From assembly GCA_027603945.1 (NCBI GenBank), contig JADIIU010000092.1, positions 1 through 52,130 on the forward strand: 52,130 nucleotides of DNA. The letters run 5' to 3'. The translations under genes and the position numbers were made by a program. The first letter of the stretch is position 1. The number at the start of each line of letters is the position of its first letter. The notes under the pieces are model-generated. The model saw nothing but the letters and a program-made list of their open reading frames with translations. It had not been told where the DNA came from and ran no database searches. This document shows, piece by piece, positions 45,431 through 52,130 of this stretch. This stretch comes from Terramyces sp. JEL0728. Its lineage: Eukaryota > Chytridiomycota > Chytridiomycetes > Rhizophydiales > Terramycetaceae.

Positions 45431-45819
45431 ATGCCGATGCGGAACTCTGGTAGCATCAACACGGAAATAGAAATGGAATCAATGCCATATCCCAGCAATC
45501 CAGCGATTGGATGAGCTAATCAGCCTCTATCAAGCGATACCAGCATCAAAGGGTCTATTGGTAAGCCTCATAGCATGAATGGTCCAAGCCCATCCAGCTG
45601 ACCGAAATCAGAATAGCATAAATAGCAGAGAAAAAGCTTAATTCTTTACAAATGGATTCCTCACTAGTATTGCATGAAAATTTCCCAAACAGACGCCAAA
45701 TGTCTCGAGTGGTATTGAAAACACAGACAGTCAGTCAATCCAGGTCTGCAAAAATAGGAAGGGATTTCAAAAGCACTCCGATACCAAATGTTCATCAACC
45801 GAGAAAGATGAATAACTAA
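45431..45819 (+). CDS. possible small gene with a GC-AG intron (uncertain)
   Basis: The last part is an ATG frame (45652-45819, 55 codons, MDSSLVLHENFPNRRQ to HQPRKMNN). Its TAA overlaps AATAAA, as in confident genes here. Upstream, a frame from ATG 45431 (MPMRNSGSINTEIEMESMPY) continues if a 21-nt GC...AG segment with GAGCTAATCAG (45503-45523) is removed. It joins the last part if a further GT...AG segment of 44 or 65 nt ending at 45624 is removed. The product would be about 100 basic, Ser-rich residues. Nothing is recognised; the model is weak. Confidence 0.3.
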
Positions 45820-45838
45820 TAAACCATTGTAAAATTAT

Positions 45839-46504
45839 TTATTGTGTATTTGAATTGATCAGGCAGTAGTTGCTCGTGATGTAAAAAGCAGTGATAAGGC
45901 ACATCAGCAGCCGTTCGTTCAGTCCATACAAAGCAGGAAAGCAAATCTGAACAAAGATTAAGCTGGCAAAAGCACAAAGCATCAGCCACCTGAAGATATC
46001 AAATAATTGGTACTGACCATAAAATACAGTAGAGAGAATGACTTGCTTCAAACAGAATGCAGCGACAGTCGCACTGCAATAAGAGAGTTGAGCAAGGACC
46101 ACATTCGCCCATCTGTTCTGCAATTTTGAATATTTGAAATTAACTCTATCTGCGCAATCTGGTATAGAAACAAATCTAGTTGGTATAATAATGAGTAAGA
46201 TTTGTATCGTTGCATGTATGAGTAGCAAGATGTAGAATGCAGTTGAAAATCCGCTTGAAATATCCACCGAGATCAGGTATATTAGCCATGTTGCAGCTGT
46301 ACATACACTGGCTAGAGCTGAAATGATGTACAATGCAATAGATCCGTTTCTGGTACGCCTTTCTGTTGCGTACTCTGCAAATTGGTGAATAACTGGATGC
46401 AGTGGAGTATTTTTGGAATGAATGTAAAAGAATATCAAGATCCAGCATCCGCAAAATGATATAGATATTAGCGAGAACGCTTCGTATGGGGTGTTGCTGC
46501 TCAT
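45839..46504 (-). CDS. six-helix membrane protein of unknown function
   Basis: A single exon of 221 residues from MSSNTPYEAFSLI. Six hydrophobic stretches are separated by short loops (TRNGSIALYIISALASVCTA, FYILLLIHATIQILLIIIP, LMLCAFASLIFVQICFPALY). The loop between the first two helices is basic (EYATERRTRNG). No family is recognised. The stop codon overlaps AATAAA. Confidence 0.65.
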   Translation of the reverse strand: MSSNTPYEAFSLISISFCGCWILIFFYIHSKNTPLHPVIHQFAEYATERRTRNGSIALYIISALASVCTAATWLIYLISVDISSGFSTAFYILLLIHATIQILLIIIPTRFVSIPDCADRVNFKYSKLQNRWANVVLAQLSYCSATVAAFCLKQVILSTVFYGQYQLFDIFRWLMLCAFASLIFVQICFPALYGLNERLLMCLITAFYITSNYCLINSNTQ

Positions 46505-46653
46505 CAGGACGCGTTTAACTTTTCAAGAGTAGGATCACAGTTGGATGTAGAGGAAATAAACCAACTAGAGATTCACGACATGGTTAAAGTCTTACGTTCA
46601 AGAGCGGATTTTAATGGGGAAACAGATCGTCCCAGATCATTAAATTACATTTA

Positions 46654-47583
46654 TTAAGAATAACTAATACATGTTGAGTAACAACCATGAGTTCTGTTGC
46701 GGATTCGCACACGCTTATCGTTTAATAGCTGAAAGATAATGTTGAAATTTCCTCTGCGCAGCGCTTCTGTAACTACAAAATGATTATTAGCGGATGGGTC
46801 CACGCGTTGATCTGATAGCAAAATATTGACCAGTTGAGGACTGTTTTGTTGGATAGCAATAAACATTGCTTCGTTTTCATTTACAGACGGATCAATTCGT
46901 GGATCAGACATTAACATACGCACAAGCTGGAAATTTTCTGACTGTACGGCTTCCATAAAAACAGCGTTGCTTTCAATTGTAATATCCACCCTTTTATCCG
47001 CAATCAGCATTTTGGAAATGTCGAAATTCCCATAGTTTGCAGCCAGGTTGATCAGACCTGGGTTGATATCATAGTGATTTATAGCGTCTAGTGAAAGCCT
47101 GGCTACTTGCGTAAATCCCTTTATACAAGCAATTTCTAGGAGGTATTCATAGTCTTCTACCGTTGGCTGGACTTGTTCCAGCACACACATCAAAAAATCC
47201 ACAGACAGATTTGTGAACGGCTGCGTGATTATTCCCTGTAGAGCTGTCTTCCAGCCTTGACTTGAAACCAAACTAGGAGAGGATATGAACGCTTTTAGTT
47301 GATGATTCTGATTCGATTTAATAAAGAATTCAAAGCTAGTATCGCCTAGATACCTGGCTTCCAATTTCATTACCACAGATACGTCTATATAACGATCGAT
47401 ATAATCTGTGTGGAGGGCAGAGTAAACATAACTTTTCTTTATATCCACTGATTCTTTGAAAGCTGCCAAAGTTACTTTTTGGATGAGAGGCAAGTTGCTG
47501 ATCATGGAACATCGCAAGTTTTGATAGTCTTTAAAGTTTAAATGGCGAGAGATATACAGTAATTCGCCAGCAATTTGGTCCAT
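46654..47583 (-). CDS. ankyrin-repeat-like protein
   Basis: A single exon of 309 residues. The second half has ankyrin-type repeats of about 33 residues, each ending in a -DxRVD- turn: LINLAANYGNFDISKMLIAD, VFMEAVQSENFQLVRMLMSD, MFIAIQQNSPQLVNILLSDQ, VTEALRRGNFNIIFQLLNDK. The first half is helical and starts MDQIAGELLYISRHLNFKDY, possibly an F-box-like segment. The TAATAAA at its end merges stop and poly(A) signal. Partners unknown. A CACGTG lies at 47631-47636, 48 nt upstream of the start. Confidence 0.72.
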   Translation of the reverse strand: MDQIAGELLYISRHLNFKDYQNLRCSMISNLPLIQKVTLAAFKESVDIKKSYVYSALHTDYIDRYIDVSVVMKLEARYLGDTSFEFFIKSNQNHQLKAFISSPSLVSSQGWKTALQGIITQPFTNLSVDFLMCVLEQVQPTVEDYEYLLEIACIKGFTQVARLSLDAINHYDINPGLINLAANYGNFDISKMLIADKRVDITIESNAVFMEAVQSENFQLVRMLMSDPRIDPSVNENEAMFIAIQQNSPQLVNILLSDQRVDPSANNHFVVTEALRRGNFNIIFQLLNDKRVRIRNRTHGCYSTCISYS

Positions 47584-48244
47584 TATGTAAAGATTTTCGT
47601 GGAAATTTCAGTCAACACGAACCGCTACCTCACGTGACGGAAATTAGTTGGGAAGCCATTACTAGAATCAATTAAATTCTGCAGTTCATTGATAAAGCGG
47701 ATTTATTTCCCGCAAACCACTCGAGTGGTTGTATCTCAAAGAAAAATAGGAGAAACGGCTATACCAGAAATTCTGCTGAATAGTTTATGAACCAGAGAGT
47801 CTTGGAACGATGACTAACTCTGACTTTGCAGATAATTAGCTTTTCTCAAACGAATTTAGCGGTGGGGAAGACTGCAGGTACCTATTCCTGATACGTGAGC
47901 AAAAGGTTTACTCGACATGAGGGAAACTTCTTGAATTAGATTTATTGGGCACATAGCGAAACTAGCGGAGATCATGCAGGGTCTGTTGAAAAAGGAAGTA
48001 ATTAAAAATCGTCCCTCGATTGAGCGCAGGGGGTCGTGATTCCACCCAGATGCATGACCGGGTAAGGCGGCCTCTGATATCCAGAAGGAATATTGTTGCA
48101 CACTAATTCAATTCTCCACTCGAGAGTGTTTCAGCTTTCTTTGTATTCACCGCCTTCATTACACAACAGCCAATAAAATATCCGCAAAAAAGCCTCACCA
48201 CTATAAAAAAAGCGCTGTTTTTGCGGCATCCATTCCACTCAATT
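47584..48244. other. intergenic stretch with E-box and TATA box
   Basis: About 660 nt between divergent genes. It holds CACGTG at 47631-47636 near the ankyrin gene and TATAAAAAA at 48202-48210, 34 nt before the next start. The frame at 47856-48101 has no ATG start and no family features. Confidence 0.5.
48202..48210 (+). promoter_or_regulatory. TATA box of the X325/BIM1-like gene
   Basis: TATAAAAAA lies 34 nt before the ATG at 48245. Spacing is similar to the TATA box before cytochrome b5 (25 nt). Confidence 0.55.
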
Positions 48245-48916
48245 ATGAAGTACGCACTCCTATTCGCCTCTGCATTTGCTCACATCCACTTGATGAGTAT
48301 TGTTTCCAGGGGTCTCAACAAGACAACAATTGTAAGTGCGAAAAGTGCACAACCTTTTCCCCAAAGACAAACCTAACCATAGGGCAACGAAGACGAAGAG
48401 GGAGAATCAACTGGCCCTTGTGGGGCTCTCGATGGTGTCCCATTAACTGCTCCTACAGTTAGAACTTCCCTCCCGCTTAATTTCACTGTTGATTTCCAAC
48501 AAGCAGACGATGCAGCTCAAGTCTGGGTGTACGGAGCAGTAGGGGACAATCCAGCTCTGGGCACTGCTGCTTCAAAGAACTTTACTACTCTCCTGTACTC
48601 TTACAATTCCACCAAAGCTGAAGATTTGAACATTACTTTTGATTTTACAAAACTGGCTGGTGTTAGCAAGACTGACCCTACTTCAGTCACCCTTCAATTC
48701 ATCCAATTGTCGAATGAAAAGCCGCCAGCAACGAGATATATCTGTGCTGACTTGACTGTCGGTGGAAACGGTCCATTTGGAGTTGTTACCAGTTTGAGCA
48801 ACAGCACTGGCCCTTCCACCACGGGAACCACTGGCGCTGCAAAGCCAACTACTACCAACGCAGCTGCAGCTGTTGGTGCATGGCTGTTTGCTGCAATTTT
48901 ACCATTCATGATTTAA
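48245..48916 (+). CDS. X325/BIM1-like secreted, GPI-anchored protein
   Basis: Two exons (48245-48331, 48383-48916) with a 51-nt intron (GTAAGTGCGA ... CCTAACCATAG) give 206 residues. A signal peptide (MKYALLFASAFA) is followed by HIHLMSIVSRGLN. Cleavage before the His would expose an N-terminal copper-type histidine, as in LPMO-like X325 proteins. STGPCGALDG, FTVDFQQADDAAQVWVYGAV and RYICADLTVGG fit the X325/BIM1 domain. A Ser/Thr/Ala-rich stretch and a hydrophobic C-terminus (AAAAVGAWLFAAILPFMI) indicate a GPI anchor. Relatives bind copper at the cell surface, and the Cryptococcus homologue takes part in copper uptake. Stop and AATAAA overlap. Confidence 0.8.
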
Positions 48917-48927
48917 TAAACTTTATT
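48915..48927. terminator. bidirectional poly(A) signal between convergent genes
   Basis: AATAAA (48915-48920) and TTTATT (48922-48927) are separated by one base. They overlap both stop codons (TAA at 48914-48916 on plus; TAA on minus at 48923-48925). Only 6 nt separate the two coding regions. Confidence 0.7.
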
Positions 48928-49855
48928 CCACAATTAGAGGCTGTTCTATTTCATTCATCAAATCCCATCCAAATCGTTTGTTCAAAAACAAGATAAAGTC
49001 AGTCTCTATTTCACAATCAATACAATTTTCAACCAGGCTGATACAGCACTCGTGAACAAATTCCAAGTCAAAATCAGGTGGAAATTCTTTGAATTGCTTC
49101 ATCAGTAGTTTAACAAGTTTCTTGAAAGTCTCTGGATCAGTTTCAATGAATTCAATAGAATTTGTAATTACTTTTACAAGAGTCTTCCAGTGTTCAAATG
49201 CATCATAAAACTGGCCCAGATGAAAAAGAATGAATGAGATGGATAGTTCGGCGAGGATATCTGGCACCAACGATAATAAATAAGACTTGTCGACACTGTA
49301 TTTCGTAATCTCTGCCGGTTGTGCGTTTGGAGGATATGAAAATTTGAGATTTAGACTGGTAAAATTCACCCAATCTGCTTGTTCTTTGGTCTGCGCTTGT
49401 ATTGGTTCTGAATTGGTTGCAATGGCGAGTTTATCCAAATCTTTTTGAAGCTCTTTTTCCAAGATGACAGAATACAGTGACGACGATCCATTATTAACCT
49501 GGTTGATGTTCATCCTATTAATAGTCTTTAGATTAACGTATTCAAATTGTTCTTTCCACATATTCATTTCCTTTGGATACAACCCCAAGTATTCATCAAA
49601 GTTGGGTATAATGTCCAGTTGGATAGGTTCAAATTGTTCCAATTCAGTCGACCATCTATAAATAAAGGTTTCGTTGGTACAGTTGAGAAAGAATCCAGTT
49701 TTGAATTCGTTGAGAGAGTAGTGAATGAAATGGGTTCCTGGGGGAATGAATCGCATTCCTTTGAATTTTGGCCCAATCTTCCATGAATTGAAATCAATTC
49801 CAAACTCTAGATTATTTGGAGCGTCCAGTAATAACAGTGTTGAACCCAAAGACAT
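48923..49855 (-). CDS. AAR2: AAR2 splicing factor (U5 snRNP assembly)
   Basis: A single exon of 310 residues. The N-terminus GSTLLLLDAPNNLEFGIDFN SWKIGPKFKGMRFIPPGTHF IHYS is the AAR2 signature. The C-terminal half is all-helical with a conserved pattern (ELSISFILFHLGQFYDAFEHW). AAR2 binds Prp8 in immature U5 snRNP and keeps out Brr2 until assembly is complete. Its presence shows that a normal U5 assembly route exists in a genome with introns near 20 nt. It has no detectable intron itself. Confidence 0.9.
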   Translation of the reverse strand: MSLGSTLLLLDAPNNLEFGIDFNSWKIGPKFKGMRFIPPGTHFIHYSLNEFKTGFFLNCTNETFIYRWSTELEQFEPIQLDIIPNFDEYLGLYPKEMNMWKEQFEYVNLKTINRMNINQVNNGSSSLYSVILEKELQKDLDKLAIATNSEPIQAQTKEQADWVNFTSLNLKFSYPPNAQPAEITKYSVDKSYLLSLVPDILAELSISFILFHLGQFYDAFEHWKTLVKVITNSIEFIETDPETFKKLVKLLMKQFKEFPPDFDLEFVHECCISLVENCIDCEIETDFILFLNKRFGWDLMNEIEQPLIVE

Positions 49856-50103
49856 TTCTAGATCAAAAAATTAAATTTGGAAAATACTCACAAATCTTTA
49901 AATCTACTACTGAATTTATTGTGTAGTTTGTTCATTTCAGATAACCAATGGAATCTTCATTTACATTATACTAATCTTAGATTTTTAATCTGAACATTGA
50001 TCGCTGGGTCTCCATTATTCCTTCCTGAGAGAAAAGTAGTTGCATGGATATCAAAAAATAGCTTTGCTGTAAGAAATGAAAATGTTTGCAGTTTGCTTTT
50101 TAA

Positions 50104-50997
50104 ATGGGAAAATTCAATCTTGCAAATGCCAGACAGATTCTAGCACATTATAGAGACGAAATCCTTCCAGAATTCCCGGAAAAACAAACAAGAACTTACG
50201 ATCCAATCTTGGTAAAAGAGTTGGGAACGACAATCATCAATCAATATCAAAGCTCAGTTTCCAAACCAGAGTATTTTGCAATTTACGAGCAAACGCTAAT
50301 TTCTTACGTTGATACAGGTATTATGTGCTAATATAGGTTGATTGCGATTAACTATTAGGTATTCATTGTTGATAACAGGCGATTACGAAAAAGCACAAGA
50401 ATTATTAAATTTTCTAATTTCTAAATTCCCACCAGAGTATTCAAGGGTAAAGAAGCTAAGAGGGCATTTATACGAAGCGCAAGGTATTTCTTGATTGATG
50501 GAGGCAAATTCCAAGAAGCCATAAAGTTGTATAACGAGTGTCTTGAACTAAATCCAACAAATATGCCCATCCACAAGAGGAAGATTATGGCTTATGTGTC
50601 AATGGGAGATACTCAGAGGGCGATAGAGTTGCTCGTAACTTATCTGGACACATTCATGCAAGATACGGAAGCATGGGTAACACTTGGTAATTTGTATCTA
50701 CAAACTAATGCTTTCCAGCAAGCTCTATTTTGCTATGAAGAACTAGTATTGTTAAGACCGTCGACTCACCTGTACTTGTTGAAATTAGCAGATTTGTATT
50801 GTGCGGTTCGCAAGTACGATATTGCCAAAAAGTATTACTTGGGTGTAGTTCACTCTTTGCCAGACTGTTTACATGCTTGGTATGGTGTTTATTATTCCTG
50901 CAAGAACTTGAAGGAAGACGGAGACTTGTTTGATTTGGCCAAAGAGCGTATTTTACAATTAGCTAAAGGTCCGGCCATCCAAAAGGTCTATAAATAA
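50104..50997 (+). CDS. EMC2: ER membrane protein complex subunit 2
   Basis: Exons 50104-50317, 50379-50483 and 50504-50997 give 270 residues. TPR-type repeats match EMC2: ISYVDTGDYEKAQELLNFLI, YEAQGKFQEAIKLYNECLEL, AWVTLGNLYLQTNAFQQALF, LLKLADLYCAVRKYDIAKKY. EMC2 is the cytosolic scaffold of the EMC, which inserts membrane proteins into the ER. Its stop overlaps AATAAA, 8 nt from the convergent neighbour. The first intervening segment (50318-50378, 61 nt) is three consecutive GT...AG units of 19, 22 and 20 nt with no bases between them. The second (50484-50503) is 20 nt. Confidence 0.9.
50318..50378 (+). other. three back-to-back introns in EMC2
   Basis: Units 50318-50336 (GTATTATGTGCTAATATAG), 50337-50358 (GTTGATTGCG ... 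ATTAACTATTAG) and 50359-50378 (GTATTCATTGTTGATAACAG). Each has its own GT, branch-like CTAAT/TTAAC/TGATAAC and AG. Removal of all 61 nt restores TGDYEKAQ across the join. Removing any one or two leaves a frameshift or stop. Confidence 0.75.
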
Positions 50998-51005
50998 AAA
51001 ACAAT

Positions 51006-52130
51006 TTATTTTGGTTCATGTTCTTCTGCCACATGGTTATCCTGCCCTTTGGTGAGTTGGCCATAGACGATCATTGCGATACCCAAGGCGACAACGACCC
51101 AATAGACTGGGAATACCCATGCAGCCAAGTTGTAGTTTTCGCCATAGAATTTAATCCCAAGGTAAACATTGACCAAGCCAAGCAAAAACAATCCCCTTCC
51201 GACCCACCAATGAGCTTTATCCCACCACGGAATAGCTGGTCTGCTGGGTTCAAACTTGGCGTTGCTAATGTACCCCAGAATTATTTGAATAATCACCGCA
51301 ATAACAACCACCAACCCCAGTTTTTCGTGTGCGTTGCCTACAGACTCGTCAGTTCCAAACCGATCAGCAGAATACAGAAATATCAAGACGAATGACACCA
51401 AAGTCGCTGCTCCTGTCAATACAGCCATGAAAAAGACATGGAGGATGTACCAAGCATGTCCGAGAGACGACTTCAAGTATCTGGCAATGTAAATACCAAT
51501 GAAAGGAGATAGTGTCCAAGCAATAAACATCAGCACGCCATGGGTAATTATAATACTTTGGAATGGGAACGAAGATGATGCGGTTAGAATTGGTTTGGAA
51601 CCAACTGATCCTCCGCTATTCGTTTCCACTGGAACGTTTGAGGACGAGAAATCTGGCTGGAATACACTGTTGATGTCGTGCTGCACCAAACTAATGTCCT
51701 TTGAATCGTTCAAATTTCCTGACGGAGCACTACCTGATCCGGCATAGATAAACCCGGCATTTGGAGTAACCGATTGGCCATTTGCAGAAAGAGTGGTTGG
51801 ACGACAGAAAGAAAAGGACAGTTGCGACCACGTAGGTTTGGGATCCATCAAGGCAACTACCTGGTGGTTTTGAACAGAGTTTAATGCTGGTTGCGAGTGT
51901 CCTGTTCCAATAAAGTTTCCAACAGTAACACCGCCAGTCGAGTTGGTCCAGCCAATGTACATATCAGCGCCTTTCATTCTGGTGCTTCCAACACCAATAG
52001 CATTCCATCCATTAAAGGAACTATGGATCGTGAAACAGCTATTCGTTCCCTGCGTTTGAGCAACCACGCAAAAAGAGTTTTGTTCGGGGCAAACTTGGCC
52101 TGCTTGCACAATTGAAGATATTAAAGCAAA
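51006..52130 (-). CDS. DOMON - cytochrome b561 membrane protein (5' end outside window)
   Basis: The frame is open to the window edge, so the start is missing; 374 or so residues are visible. The first visible residues (FALISSIVQAGQVC) look like the end of a signal peptide. The extracellular DOMON-type domain (CFTIHSSFNGWNAIGVGSTR, ADMYIGWTNSTGG, LSFSFCRP) is followed by a Ser/Asn-rich linker. Then come five or six helices of the cytochrome b561 fold with haem-ligand histidines in ITHGVLMFIAW, LGHAWYILHVFF, NAHEKLGL and DKAHWWVGRG. Such proteins pass electrons across membranes, for example to extracellular metals. The short acidic tail ends EEHEPK. The stop overlaps AATAAA. Confidence 0.88.
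   Translation of the reverse strand, partial: FALISSIVQAGQVCPEQNSFCVVAQTQGTNSCFTIHSSFNGWNAIGVGSTRMKGADMYIGWTNSTGGVTVGNFIGTGHSQPALNSVQNHQVVALMDPKPTWSQLSFSFCRPTTLSANGQSVTPNAGFIYAGSGSAPSGNLNDSKDISLVQHDINSVFQPDFSSSNVPVETNSGGSVGSKPILTASSSFPFQSIIITHGVLMFIAWTLSPFIGIYIARYLKSSLGHAWYILHVFFMAVLTGAATLVSFVLIFLYSADRFGTDESVGNAHEKLGLVVVIAVIIQIILGYISNAKFEPSRPAIPWWDKAHWWVGRGLFLLGLVNVYLGIKFYGENYNLAAWVFPVYWVVVALGIAMIVYGQLTKGQDNHVAEEHEPK

Noticed and set aside
47856..48101. 81-codon frame in the gap before the X325 gene
   Set aside because: No ATG start, unusual composition, no poly(A) signal at its end.
1238..50997. The gene breaks being pseudogenes, sequencing frameshifts or excised DNA elements instead of introns
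   Set aside because: Every break coincides with GT...AG of nearly constant length and a branch-like motif, in unrelated essential genes with otherwise intact motifs. Random indels or TA-bounded excised elements would not give this.

Overview
This window looks like part of the nuclear genome of a flagellated (zoosporic), early-diverging fungus or close relative. Three things point there. Lysine is made by the fungal alpha-aminoadipate route (a complete LYS2 gene). Typical fungal proteins are present (VTC4 polyphosphate polymerase, an X325/BIM1-like GPI protein, a DOMON-cytochrome b561). Genes for motile cilia are also present (a CIMIP2/FAM166-type microtubule inner protein and a giant WD-repeat protein). 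I cannot name the species. The genome is very compact: convergent stop codons lie as little as 6 nt apart, and the stop codon often overlaps the AATAAA poly(A) signal.

The main discovery is the introns. Most genes appear broken into short reading frames, but nearly every break is repaired by removing a GT...AG segment of only 19-23 nt. It carries a CTAAY/TTAAY branch-like motif a few bases before the AG. I reconstructed 80 introns in 19 genes. Seventy-eight are 19-23 nt (17 of 19, 39 of 20, 9 of 21, 11 of 22, 2 of 23) and two are longer (51 and 71 nt). With these removed, RecQ, MRE11, LYS2, LKR/SDH, an ABC transporter, UBE2C, VTC4, GatB, EMC2 and others become full-length proteins with conserved motifs across every junction. 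Two sites are stranger still: EMC2 has three introns back to back with no exon between them, and cytochrome b5 has two introns separated by a one-nucleotide exon. One GatB intron appears to end in TG.

Layout: 0.5-1 kb bHLH factor; 1.2-2.2 kb membrane protein (-); 3-6 kb PRELI/UPS lipid-transfer protein and RecQ helicase; 6.4-12.4 kb five seven-helix membrane proteins in two families; 12.5-14.7 kb MRE11; 15.2 kb small hypothetical; 16-20.2 kb LYS2 (-); 21.2 kb second bHLH paralogue; 22-23.8 kb gamma-SNAP-like and cytochrome b5; 24.2-26.9 kb bifunctional LKR/SDH; 27-27.8 kb nucleotidyltransferase (-); 27.8-32.5 kb ABCC transporter; 32.5-36.2 kb UBE2C, DUF1295 and VTC4 (all -); 36.5 kb GSKIP-like; 36.9-42.5 kb giant WD-repeat gene (-); 42.7-44.2 kb GatB; 44.3-45.3 kb CIMIP2 (-); 45.8-47.6 kb membrane and ankyrin proteins (-); 48.2 kb X325/BIM1-like; 48.9-49.9 kb AAR2 (-); 50.1-51 kb EMC2; 51-52.1 kb DOMON-b561 (-, cut by the window edge).

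The genes are mostly unrelated housekeeping functions. Functional links visible here are lysine metabolism (LYS2 plus fused LKR/SDH), DNA repair (RecQ, MRE11), axoneme structure (WD-repeat protein, CIMIP2), and an array of putative receptors. AAR2, a U5 snRNP assembly factor, shows that a real spliceosome is expected here.
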